From Peptococcus simiae (GTDB lineage: Bacteria; Bacillota; Peptococcia; Peptococcales; Peptococcaceae), in contig NZ_JBJUVG010000002.1 of the NCBI RefSeq assembly GCF_046097595.1, positions 186,001-250,000 of the forward strand: 64,000 bases of DNA, given 5' to 3'. The notes under the pieces were generated by a model, which was not told where the DNA came from, searched no databases, and saw only the letters and a list, made by a program, of their open reading frames with translations. The first letter of the stretch is position 1; each line of letters starts with the position of its first letter. Of this stretch, positions 39,070 to 47,115 are shown piece by piece. Both the position numbers and the translations under genes were made by a program.

Positions 39070-42000
39070 TGTTTTGAATCACTTTTAGCCGCTCTTTAAT
39101 TGAATCTACATAACTTGCATTCAAATGGTCTTTTAAAAGTGTCATTTTCAAAACCAACTCGCCACTTTGGTTACTGATTGATAGGTTCTGCTGGGACTGT
39201 ACATACGTAAAGAGGGCTTGGATGGATAGGGGCGTGTCCGGATAAAAGTAAATCTCGAGCTCATTTCGCCTTTGTTTCAAGGACCGGATGCCCAGCTGAC
39301 CGGCGACAAGCTTCAGGGAAATGACAGCCAGGAGGTTTACCAGGGGCTCGTCAAAAAGGCCAAACCGGTCTTCCAGCTCTTCTGTAAGGGCTAAAAGGTC
39401 TTCCTCCCTTTCTGTTTGTTCCAGTCGCTTATACATACCGAGCCGGACGCTGCTGTCCGGAATATAGGCCTTGGAGAGGAAGGCATTGATGGTCAACTCA
39501 ACTTCAACGCTGCGTTTTTCCTTGACCTCTTGGCCACTTTGCCGTCGAATGGCTTCATCCAGCATCTGTAGGTACAAGGCATAGCCCACATCGGCCACGT
39601 GACCATGCTGCTCAGCCCCTAAAATATTCCCGGCCCCCCGTAATTCCAGGTCACGCATGGCAATGCGGTAGCCGGACCCCAGGGCGGTGTATTCCTTCAA
39701 GGTGTTTAGTCTTTTTTCGGCCACATCTGTCAGCATTTTATTGCGCTCGTAGGTCAGGTAGGCGTAGGCGATCCGCTTGGACCGGCCCACCCGGCCCCGT
39801 AGTTGATAGAGCTGGCTAAGGCCGAACCGGTCGGCATGGTGGACGATCAGGGTGTTGACATTGGGAATGTCCAGGCCGGTTTCAACAATGGTGGTGCAAA
39901 CGAGGATATCATACTTATGGTCAACAAAATCCATCATGATGGTTTCCAGTTGGCGGTCTGTTGACCGGCCATGGGCCACTGCTATTCGAGCTTCCGGTAC
40001 CAGGTCGTTAATATGAGCCGCCAGCTGGTCCAATTCCTGGACCCGGTTATGGATGACATAAATCTGTCCACCCCGGTCCAGCTCCCGCCGAATGGCCTGG
40101 ACCAGGACTGCATCGTTGAATTCAACAATGTAGGTCTGGATAGGGTAGCGGTCTGCCGGTGGCGTTTCAATAACGCTCATATCCCTTAAACCAACCAGGG
40201 ACAGTTGCAGGGTCCGAGGGATCGGGGTGGCGGACAGGGTCAGAACATCTACATCGGTCTTTAGTGCCTTGATTTTTTCCTTATGGGTCACCCCAAAGCG
40301 CTGCTCTTCGTCAACAACCAATAGGCCCAAGTCATTAAACTGAACAGACTTCCCCAGGAGCTTGTGGGTCCCGATGACCACGTCGATCTTGTGATCCTTG
40401 ATATCCTGTAAAATCTGGGCCGTTTCCTTAGCGGAATTAAACCGGCTAAGAACAGCAACATTAGCCCCATAGGGGGTAAACCGGTCGGAGAAGGTCTTGT
40501 AGTGCTGCTGGGCCAGGACGGTTGTCGGTACCAGGACGGCCACCTGTTTGGCATCACAATAGGCCTTAAAGGCGGCCCGGACGGCCACTTCTGTTTTGCC
40601 GTAGCCGACATCTCCGCAAACCAACCGATCCATGGGCCGAGACTTCATCATGTCCTTTTTTACATCGTTAATGGCCCGGAGCTGGTCTTCGGTTTCAACA
40701 TAGGGGAAGTCTTCTTCAAAGGCTCGCTGGAGGTCACTATCCGGCGGGAAGGCATGGCCCGGCTCCTGCTCCCTTTTGGCATATAAGCGGATCAACTGGT
40801 CGGCCATATCCTGAACGGATTGGGCCACCCGTTTTTTCGTCCGTTGCCAATCGCCGGAGCTTAACCGGTTCAACTTAGGTTTATGCCCTTCATGGCCGAT
40901 ATATCGCTGCAGGAGGTCAAACTGGGCCACCGGGATGTAGAGCTTATCTGTACCGGCATATTTGACGATGAGGTAGTCCTTTTCCAGGTCACCAATTTTT
41001 TGGTGCTTCATCCCTAAAAATTGGCCAATCCCATGCTGGTCGTGGACAACATAGTCCCCCACTTCTAGGTCATCGGCACTGGCGTACCGCTCGGCATCAT
41101 CGGACCGACGCCGACGTCTTGTTTTCTTGGTCCCACCCAGAATTTGACGCAAGGGTAAGACGACCAGCTTGTTGTCCCAAAAAATCCCGCCGATGGTTAG
41201 GTCATCTCTAGCCAGGTAAAGGCCTGCCCCTTCCATATCTACTATTGCTGGAGCATAGGGCAGGTTTCTGGTCTCTAAAAAAGCGGTAAATTTATCCCGG
41301 ATCCCGTCACTGTCGTAAAGGGCTAAGATCCGCATGCCCAGATTCTTCCAGCGCTCCAGCTCCTCTTCCAGCAATTGAAGCTGGTTAAAATAAGTCGGGA
41401 GCCGCTCAGCCCGGTAGTCCACATGAGCGAGGGCCGGCCAAACCTTGGCAGACCGGTTAAGTACTTGAAAGGCCAGGAGGGTCATTCCCTTAAAGAGCCG
41501 GGAAAAATCACCGGCAGAGAGGTAGCTCTCCCACTGACCGGGTAGGACAATCCCCTGGTGGAGCAAGTCTGTAAACTGGTCCTTCTTTTCCTCTTCGGCA
41601 GCCAGGATATAGTCTTCAATCCGGTTGAGCTCGTCTAAAAAGACCAGGGGCTGCTGGTGAAAATAATCCAGCAGGCTGGTTCTTTCTTCGAAGAAGTAAC
41701 CCCGGTAGAGGTCTAATTCATCGCCGGGAACCCCTTCCTTTAAAGCCGTATAGACCGGGGCCAGGCGAGCCCGTAAATTCTGGGCAGCCTCTTGGTGCTT
41801 TTTATCGGTCAGCCGGCTTAGGGCCTCTTTTTCAGCGACCTTAATATTTCCCAGCCAGTCCGGTGCCAGTTGCTCATCCACAAAAACTTCCTTGGCCGGG
41901 GTAATCAGCACCTGGTCTGCTGTTTGTATAGACCGCTGGTCAGCCGGATCAAAGAAACGCATGGAGTCTATTTCCGTATCAAAAAGTTCAATCCGGATGG

Positions 42001-42562
42001 GGTGATCATAGGCCGGCGAAAAAATATCAATAATCCCCCCGCGGACAGAAAGGTCCCCTACCTGTTCAACGACCGGTTGGTGGCTATAGCCCTCACTGAC
42101 CAACCGGGCAACCAGGTCTTCCGGGTCAATATCCTCTCCTATAGATAGGGTATGGAGATGTGACCGCCACAGGGCCGGCGGCATCAGCCTGGCCTCTAAG
42201 GCTTGAGCGGTCGTGACGATAACGCCCGTATAGTCCGCATCTAACAAACGCGCCAAGATACGGACCCGTTCGTTTGCCACTTCCCGGCTTTGAGCCAGGA
42301 CTTCAAAGGCTATGGCCTCCATAGGCAGGAAGAGGTCGACCGGCCCCTCTGTCAAATGGGAAATCTGATTGCTGACCTCTTTGGCCCGCTTCTCCGATTC
42401 ACAGACAATCAAAGCGGGTTGGGTCCTTTTATCGTCTATAGCGGAGGCCACCAGGAGTGTCCGGATATCATCTTCCAAACCGGTATATACGATTTGCTCG
42501 CCGGCCTGGAGGGGCCGGGGCAAGCGAATCTGGTCCATTATAGTGCTTGTAATGACACTCAT
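39053..42562 (-). CDS. mfd: Transcription-repair coupling factor Mfd
   Basis: 1169-aa DNA translocase that removes RNA polymerase stalled at lesions and recruits UvrA. UvrB-like N-terminal region, RNAP-interaction domain around VGDYVVHDQHGIGQF (about 500), helicase Walker A GDVGYGKTE (about 650), DEEQRFG (about 746), and the later RGRVGRS motif. Start ATG 42562 follows GGGAGGATACA. Follows pth by 54 bases across a weak GC-rich hairpin (about 42585-42612). Confidence 0.96.
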   Translation of the reverse strand: MSVITSTIMDQIRLPRPLQAGEQIVYTGLEDDIRTLLVASAIDDKRTQPALIVCESEKRAKEVSNQISHLTEGPVDLFLPMEAIAFEVLAQSREVANERVRILARLLDADYTGVIVTTAQALEARLMPPALWRSHLHTLSIGEDIDPEDLVARLVSEGYSHQPVVEQVGDLSVRGGIIDIFSPAYDHPIRIELFDTEIDSMRFFDPADQRSIQTADQVLITPAKEVFVDEQLAPDWLGNIKVAEKEALSRLTDKKHQEAAQNLRARLAPVYTALKEGVPGDELDLYRGYFFEERTSLLDYFHQQPLVFLDELNRIEDYILAAEEEKKDQFTDLLHQGIVLPGQWESYLSAGDFSRLFKGMTLLAFQVLNRSAKVWPALAHVDYRAERLPTYFNQLQLLEEELERWKNLGMRILALYDSDGIRDKFTAFLETRNLPYAPAIVDMEGAGLYLARDDLTIGGIFWDNKLVVLPLRQILGGTKKTRRRRRSDDAERYASADDLEVGDYVVHDQHGIGQFLGMKHQKIGDLEKDYLIVKYAGTDKLYIPVAQFDLLQRYIGHEGHKPKLNRLSSGDWQRTKKRVAQSVQDMADQLIRLYAKREQEPGHAFPPDSDLQRAFEEDFPYVETEDQLRAINDVKKDMMKSRPMDRLVCGDVGYGKTEVAVRAAFKAYCDAKQVAVLVPTTVLAQQHYKTFSDRFTPYGANVAVLSRFNSAKETAQILQDIKDHKIDVVIGTHKLLGKSVQFNDLGLLVVDEEQRFGVTHKEKIKALKTDVDVLTLSATPIPRTLQLSLVGLRDMSVIETPPADRYPIQTYIVEFNDAVLVQAIRRELDRGGQIYVIHNRVQELDQLAAHINDLVPEARIAVAHGRSTDRQLETIMMDFVDHKYDILVCTTIVETGLDIPNVNTLIVHHADRFGLSQLYQLRGRVGRSKRIAYAYLTYERNKMLTDVAEKRLNTLKEYTALGSGYRIAMRDLELRGAGNILGAEQHGHVADVGYALYLQMLDEAIRRQSGQEVKEKRSVEVELTINAFLSKAYIPDSSVRLGMYKRLEQTEREEDLLALTEELEDRFGLFDEPLVNLLAVISLKLVAGQLGIRSLKQRRNELEIYFYPDTPLSIQALFTYVQSQQNLSISNQSGELVLKMTLLKDHLNASYVDSIKERLKVIQNIASER

Positions 42563-42616
42563 TGTATCCTCCCAACATGAAATAGGTGGGTGTCCGAGGA
42601 CCCCCACCCATATGGA

Positions 42617-43165
42617 TTAATTAAATTCATTCATTGCCCGATCAATACCGGCTTCCAACCACCTGGTGCACGCCTCAACGGCCGTCTCCAAGGCTTCATC
42701 GATGGCGGCCTGGTCTTGTTTGGAAAAGGGCGACAGCACATGGCTGATTACGTTTTCCTTTTTACCAATCCCAATTTTTAGCCGATCAAATTCCTTGGAA
42801 TTGATCCGGCTGATAATGGACTTAATCCCATTGTGGCCACCTGATGAGCCCTGCCTTTTAAAGCGGACCTGGGCCACGGGCATGTCCATATCATCATAAA
42901 TAACCAAGAAGTCATCCAGCTGGTCAGCGTAATAATCGATCAGCTGCCAAACGGCATCACCACTCAAATTCATAAAGGTCAGGGGTTTCACCAGGAGAAT
43001 TTTCTCGCCATTGACAAAGCCACTTCCGGTTAAGGCGTTTTTCTCCTTTTTACTGACATCTATCCCCCAGGCCCGACTCAAAGCATCTATGGCCATAAAG
43101 CCTACATTATGCCGGGTTCCCTCATATTTTTTACCGGGATTGCCCAGCCCTACAATCATTTTCAT
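42617..43165 (-). CDS. pth: Peptidyl-tRNA hydrolase
   Basis: 182-aa enzyme releasing peptides from dropped-off peptidyl-tRNA. Visible: VGLGNPGKKYEGTRHNVGF with catalytic His, LVKPLTFMNLSG, YDDMDMPVAQVRFK and SSGGHNGIKSI. It starts directly after the prs stop (TAA-ATG). Order prs-pth-mfd matches many Bacillota. Confidence 0.96.
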   Translation of the reverse strand: MKMIVGLGNPGKKYEGTRHNVGFMAIDALSRAWGIDVSKKEKNALTGSGFVNGEKILLVKPLTFMNLSGDAVWQLIDYYADQLDDFLVIYDDMDMPVAQVRFKRQGSSGGHNGIKSIISRINSKEFDRLKIGIGKKENVISHVLSPFSKQDQAAIDEALETAVEACTRWLEAGIDRAMNEFN

Positions 43166-44125
43166 TTAGCGAAACATCCGGCTAACAGAGGCATCTTGGA
43201 AAATCCGCATGATGGCTTCCGCGAAAATGGGGGCGACAGATAAAGTTTTGAGTTTTTTGCAATCCAGGTGAGCCGTCGGAATGGTATTGGTGGTGACAAC
43301 TTCTTTTAAGCCGGACTGGTTAATCCGGTCAATGGCCGGACCGGAAAGCACCGCATGGGTACAGGAGGCATAGATTTCCTTAGCCCCTCGTTCTTTCATG
43401 GCAGACACTGCATTGGTAATCGTCCCGGCGGTGTCAATCATATCATCAATCATGATGACATTCTTACCGCTAATGTCCCCAATGATATTCATGACTTCCG
43501 ACACGTTCGGCATGGGGCGTCTTTTATCGATAATCGCCAGCGGGGCCTCTAAAAGTTCAGCCAAGGCCCGGGCCCGGCGAACACCACCCATATCCGGAGA
43601 TACCACGCAAATATCACTCAGGCCCAGTTCCTGGTAGTATTCAGCGATCAAAGGGGATGCCACTAAATGATCCACCGGGAGATTAAAGAAGCCTTGAATT
43701 TGTTGAGCATGCAGGTCCATGGTTAAAACCCGGTCGACGCCGGCTACCGTGAGGAGGTCCGCCATCAGTTTAGCTGTAATGGGCTCTCTCCCCCGGCTCT
43801 TCCGGTCTTGACGGGCGTAACCGAAGTAAGGAATGACAGCCGTAATCCGACGGGCTGAGGCCCGCTTCAGGGCATCAATCATAATCAATAGTTCCATAAT
43901 GCTGTCATTGACCGGCGAGCAGGTGGACTGGATTAAGAAAACATCACAGCCGCGGACGCTTTCATCAATATTGACATTCAATTCGCCATCACTAAATTGT
44001 GTATTGCTGCTTTTACCCAATGGAATTTTTAAGCAATCTGCTACTTCTTGTGCAAGGTCATGAGAGGAGCTGCCACTAAATACTTTTAAATGTCGCAAAT
44101 CTTTTTCCAAGGGGAATTCATACAT
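43166..44125 (-). CDS. prs: Ribose-phosphate pyrophosphokinase
   Basis: 319-aa PRPP synthase feeding purines, pyrimidines, His, Trp and NAD. FSGSSSHDLAQEVA near the start, YFGYARQDRK, the TVAGVDRVLTMDLHAQQ region and the PRPP loop MIDDMIDTAGTIT are present. I use ATG 44125, eight bases after GGAGG; ATG 44140 would overlap glmU's stop without a proper RBS. Normal class I length. Confidence 0.96.
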   Translation of the reverse strand: MYEFPLEKDLRHLKVFSGSSSHDLAQEVADCLKIPLGKSSNTQFSDGELNVNIDESVRGCDVFLIQSTCSPVNDSIMELLIMIDALKRASARRITAVIPYFGYARQDRKSRGREPITAKLMADLLTVAGVDRVLTMDLHAQQIQGFFNLPVDHLVASPLIAEYYQELGLSDICVVSPDMGGVRRARALAELLEAPLAIIDKRRPMPNVSEVMNIIGDISGKNVIMIDDMIDTAGTITNAVSAMKERGAKEIYASCTHAVLSGPAIDRINQSGLKEVVTTNTIPTAHLDCKKLKTLSVAPIFAEAIMRIFQDASVSRMFR

Positions 44126-44139
44126 GATTTTAGCCTCCA

Positions 44140-45492
44140 TTATTTGTCCTTATTCCAGTTGTCTCGACTCTTTACCTTTGTATCCATAAAAGTCAAAGAT
44201 TCACCAGCCACATCTTTCCGTATGGTTGATCCTGCTGCAATATAAGCGTGTTCTCCAATGGTCACCGGGGCTATCAGGTTGGTATTGCTACCGATAAAGG
44301 CCCGGTCTTCAATGGTGGTCCGATATTTTTTCTGCCCATCGTAATTGCAGGTAATGCTCCCACAGCCAATATTGACCCCCGCACCGATATCCGCATCACC
44401 CATATAGCTTAAATGCGGGACCTTACTGCCCTGGCCCACATGGCTGTTTTTAATTTCAACATAATGGCCAACCTTGACCTGGTCCGCCAGCTCTGTACCG
44501 GGGCGTAAATAGGCAAAGGGACCAATTTTAACCTCATTGCCGACAACAGATTCACAGATAACGGCCTGGTCAATCTGGCAATCCCTGCCAACCTTGGCAT
44601 CACGAAGTTCTGAATTCATACCAATTCTGGTGCCTTCACCGATATAAGTCTGCCCCTTTAGGGCCACCGGCGCTTCTAAAAACACATCCGGTCTCAACTG
44701 GACCTGGGCATCAATAAAGGTCATGGCGGGGTTAATCATCCCCACCCCTTGGGCCATCCAGTGGGCGTTAATTCTTTCCTGCATAAGCAGGGTCGCCTTA
44801 GCCAGCTGGGCCCGGTTATTGACCCCCAGGGATTCATTGGCATTGGTCATTATATAGGCCGCTGTCCCCAGACCCTCTGCATAAGCTGCGGCGATTAAGT
44901 CTGTCAAATAAAATTCGCCTTGAGCGTTATTCGTATCCAGGGCGGAAATAGCCTTTTTGAGGAAGGCCAGGCGGAAGACATAGGTCCCGACATTGATTTC
45001 CCGCACCTTTTTCTGGTCTTCTGTCGCATCTTTTTCTTCAACAATGGCAGAAACAGCCCCATCCTTACGAATGATCCGCCCGTAACCGAAGGGCGTTTCA
45101 AGTTCTGTCGAAAGGACGGTCACAGCAGAATCACCATGGGCTTGGGATAAGTGCTGCAGGGTCTCCCCTCTGAGTAGGGGCGTATCCCCACAGGTAACTA
45201 AAACCTCCGCTTCATCCAGGTCTGGTATGACCTCCAGGGCTACCTGAACAGCATGACCGGTCCCCAACTGTTTTTCCTGCAAAACATAGGTCACTGATTC
45301 CCCAAGAATCTCCTGGATTTCATCTGCCCGATGGCCGCAAACAACATAGATTTTATCATAGCCGGCTTCCCGGACCGCATCACAAACCCAGGAAATCATC
45401 GGCTTGCCGCACAAGGTATGAGCAGCCTTGGCATGGACAGATTTCATCCGCGTACCCTTTCCGGCTGCTAATACGATGGCCACTTTCTCCAT
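44140..45492 (-). CDS. glmU: Bifunctional UDP-GlcNAc pyrophosphorylase / GlcN-1-P acetyltransferase
   Basis: 450-aa enzyme making UDP-GlcNAc for the wall. N-terminal uridylyltransferase with LAAGKGTRMKS and CGDTPLL (to about 230), then a left-handed beta-helix acetyltransferase domain with many hexapeptide repeats and YLRPGTEL, NIGCGSITCNYDG. RBS GGGAGGTAGACT. Upstream of prs. Confidence 0.97.
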   Translation of the reverse strand: MEKVAIVLAAGKGTRMKSVHAKAAHTLCGKPMISWVCDAVREAGYDKIYVVCGHRADEIQEILGESVTYVLQEKQLGTGHAVQVALEVIPDLDEAEVLVTCGDTPLLRGETLQHLSQAHGDSAVTVLSTELETPFGYGRIIRKDGAVSAIVEEKDATEDQKKVREINVGTYVFRLAFLKKAISALDTNNAQGEFYLTDLIAAAYAEGLGTAAYIMTNANESLGVNNRAQLAKATLLMQERINAHWMAQGVGMINPAMTFIDAQVQLRPDVFLEAPVALKGQTYIGEGTRIGMNSELRDAKVGRDCQIDQAVICESVVGNEVKIGPFAYLRPGTELADQVKVGHYVEIKNSHVGQGSKVPHLSYMGDADIGAGVNIGCGSITCNYDGQKKYRTTIEDRAFIGSNTNLIAPVTIGEHAYIAAGSTIRKDVAGESLTFMDTKVKSRDNWNKDK

Positions 45493-45504
45493 AGTCTACC
45501 TCCC

Positions 45505-46389
45505 TCAGCTCATACCAATACGCCGGTCCAAATCCCACCGGCTAACAGTAGATGTTAAATAAACCATTGGAAACGCTGCCTTGGCCTTCTTATAAAATTG
45601 CCAAGCCTCCGCTTCCGTATGAAAAGCTGCAAAAACGGTTGGCCCGCTCCCACTCATCAAAACATGGCGAGCCCCCAAATGTTTAAGTTTCTCTTTGATA
45701 CTTCGCACCTTAGGATACATTGAAAAAGTCGTTTCTTCAAGGTCATTGTATAAAGAATTTAAAATCCCGAGGGTGTCATCCTCTCGTATCAACTTTAAGA
45801 AATAGTCTAATCGGTCCTCACCGGCCACCGGCTTTTTCTTCTTGCGATAAGCCTTATAAACCCTGGCCGTCGGCACACCAAAGTCAGCCTTAACCAAAAC
45901 CAGATGAAAGGGTGACAGTAGAGATAAGTCTTGAATAAGCTCGCCGCGGCCGGTGGCCACAGCTGTTCCGGCCGACAGACAAAAGGGCACATCTGACCCA
46001 ATCTCTGCGGCAAAGGCCTCCAACTGCTGGCGACGAAGCCCCAAGGCGAATAACCGGTCCATCGCCAGGAGAACGGCCGCTGCATCGCTAGACCCACCGG
46101 CCATCCCTGCCGATACAGGAATGTGCTTATCAACCTTAATTGCCACCGGTGGTAAATCAAGAGCGGCCTGCATCAAGAGGGCCGCCTTCAAGGCAAGGTT
46201 TGATTTATTATTCGGTACATAAGGACTATTCGTTGTAATGGTATTCGTGGCCGCTTCTGCAACAATTACCTGATCAGATAACCGGACGCCCTGCATAATC
46301 ATATTGACATCATGGTATCCATCAGTCCGCTTGCCGAGGACATCAAGCAATAAATTGATTTTACTAAAAGCCGCTACCCGAACCTGCAT
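45505..46389 (-). CDS. ispE: 4-diphosphocytidyl-2-C-methyl-D-erythritol kinase
   Basis: 294-aa GHMP kinase of the MEP isoprenoid pathway, which feeds the hepS/hepT/menA branch. Motifs: KINLLLDV with catalytic-site residues, the P-loop AGMAGGSSDAA (about residue 91-101) and SGSGPTVFA near the C-terminus. RBS AAGGAGGCGGTTGC. It leads the ispE-glmU-prs-pth-mfd run from an extended -10 promoter. Confidence 0.95.
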   Translation of the reverse strand: MQVRVAAFSKINLLLDVLGKRTDGYHDVNMIMQGVRLSDQVIVAEAATNTITTNSPYVPNNKSNLALKAALLMQAALDLPPVAIKVDKHIPVSAGMAGGSSDAAAVLLAMDRLFALGLRRQQLEAFAAEIGSDVPFCLSAGTAVATGRGELIQDLSLLSPFHLVLVKADFGVPTARVYKAYRKKKKPVAGEDRLDYFLKLIREDDTLGILNSLYNDLEETTFSMYPKVRSIKEKLKHLGARHVLMSGSGPTVFAAFHTEAEAWQFYKKAKAAFPMVYLTSTVSRWDLDRRIGMS

Positions 46390-46409
46390 GCAACCGCCTC
46401 CTTACTCTC

Positions 46410-46415
46410 ATTATA
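46410..46415 (-). promoter_or_regulatory. Extended -10 promoter of ispE
   Basis: Minus-strand TGG-TATAAT about 20 bases before ispE; no convincing -35. Confidence 0.6.
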
Positions 46416-46458
46416 CCAGCGATTGCCAGCCAGGTCATCCTAGATGGGGTAGGATTTT

Positions 46459-46572
46459 CTAAAAATCAACCCTCCCCCTCAGGAAAACCCGGTAGCTTAA
46501 AATCAAAAAGCCCAAAATCACTGACATGATCCAGCCAGCCGGAATGTAAAATCCCTTTGCTGGGTATATCAT
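46459..46572 (-). CDS. Possible 37-aa single-pass membrane peptide
   Basis: Open frame starting MIYPAKGFYIPAGW, with one clear hydrophobic segment (MSVILGFLILSY) and a basic tail RVFLRGRVDF, the usual positive-inside pattern. It has no good Shine-Dalgarno and lies just left of the plus-strand tRNA-Leu promoter, so it may be chance. Listed as a candidate only. Confidence 0.22.
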   Translation of the reverse strand: MIYPAKGFYIPAGWIMSVILGFLILSYRVFLRGRVDF

Positions 46573-46598
46573 TAAACCAATAACTTTTACATAAACCC

Positions 46599-46627
46599 TT
46601 GACAAAAAATCCCCCACCACCTATAAT
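46599..46627 (+). promoter_or_regulatory. Promoter of tRNA-Leu
   Basis: Consensus -35 TTGACA (46599-46604), 17-base spacer, -10 TATAAT (46622-46627). Confidence 0.92.
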
Positions 46628-46644
46628 TCCATAGTAAGCTGTTC

Positions 46645-46730
46645 GCCGGAGTGGCGGAATAGGCAGACGCACGGGACTTAAAATCCCGCGAAGGTTAAAC
46701 TTCGTACCGGTTCGACCCCGGTCTCCGGCA
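46645..46730 (+). tRNA. tRNA-Leu (anticodon TAA)
   Basis: 86 nt. Acceptor stem GCCGGAG/CTCCGGC, discriminator A, CCA not encoded, T-arm GGTTCGACCCC and a long variable arm as expected for a class II tRNA. Anticodon loop CTTAAAA has TAA at 46679-46681, reading UUA and UUG codons. Confidence 0.96.
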
Positions 46731-46758
46731 TCCTTGCTCTCATGAGCAAGGATTTTTT
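46731..46758 (+). terminator. Terminator of tRNA-Leu
   Basis: Stem TCCTTGCTC/GAGCAAGGA with a 4-base loop and six T, starting at the base after the tRNA. Confidence 0.92.
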
Positions 46759-46769
46759 ATACCCAAAGA

Positions 46770-46798
46770 GGCAAGGCAACTAGGCCTTGCCCTTTTTT
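46770..46798 (+). terminator. Second plus-strand terminator-like hairpin
   Basis: GGCAAGGC/GCCTTGCC stem followed by CTTTTTTAT, just downstream of the tRNA terminator. Confidence 0.6.
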
Positions 46799-46832
46799 AT
46801 ACTCGGCATCTTTTTTGCCTCTTCATAGCAAC

Positions 46833-46874
46833 AAAAAAGGCAAGGACCTTACACTTGAAACCCTGGTCCTTGCC
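46833..46874 (-). terminator. Terminator of the phage-remnant genes
   Basis: Stem GGCAAGGACC/GGTCCTTGCC (46839-46848, 46865-46874) followed on the minus strand by TTTTTTG. It is the first terminator met by transcripts leaving the 47.1-50.3 kb genes. Confidence 0.75.
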
Positions 46875-46950
46875 ACCGCAATAGTAGGTTTAATAGAAAA
46901 ACTAATAAACCTGCTGTTGTACCTGCTAGACCTCTTGATGGACTAGCATA

Positions 46951-46987
46951 AAAACCTAGGGGGTTGCCCGCCCCCTATGGTTTTATT
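46951..46987 (+). terminator. Plus-strand terminator-like hairpin before the 29-aa ORF
   Basis: TAGGGGG/CCCCCTA stem (46957-46963, 46971-46977) followed by TGGTTTTATT. No clear plus-strand gene ends here. Confidence 0.5.
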
Positions 46988-47025
46988 ATATCCCGAACAC
47001 CTTACAAGGACAAGGAGAATTGACC

Positions 47026-47115
47026 ATGACCACCTTAAAAATAGCCTATGACCTAATCATGATTGCCCTATTCGCCTATATCATTTACGCCCTTGTGAAA
47101 GGCAAACGCTTATAA
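47026..47115 (+). CDS. 29-aa single-pass membrane peptide
   Basis: Too short for most gene finders: MTTLKIAYDLIMIALFAYII followed by YALVKGKRL. It is one hydrophobic helix with a basic C-terminus. AAGGAGAATTGACC precedes ATG at good distance. Its TAA overlaps the stop of the converging phage gene in the palindrome TTATAA. The pattern resembles type I toxin or small regulatory membrane peptides, but no antisense RNA is shown. Function unknown. Confidence 0.5.
   Translation: MTTLKIAYDLIMIALFAYIIYALVKGKRL

Noticed and set aside
42583..42612. GC-rich hairpin between pth and mfd as a terminator
   Set aside because: It has a mismatch and no T-run, and the genes are closely spaced in a conserved order.
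46466..46672. 68-aa minus-strand frame running into tRNA-Leu
   Set aside because: It starts inside the tRNA gene and crosses its promoter; no RBS.
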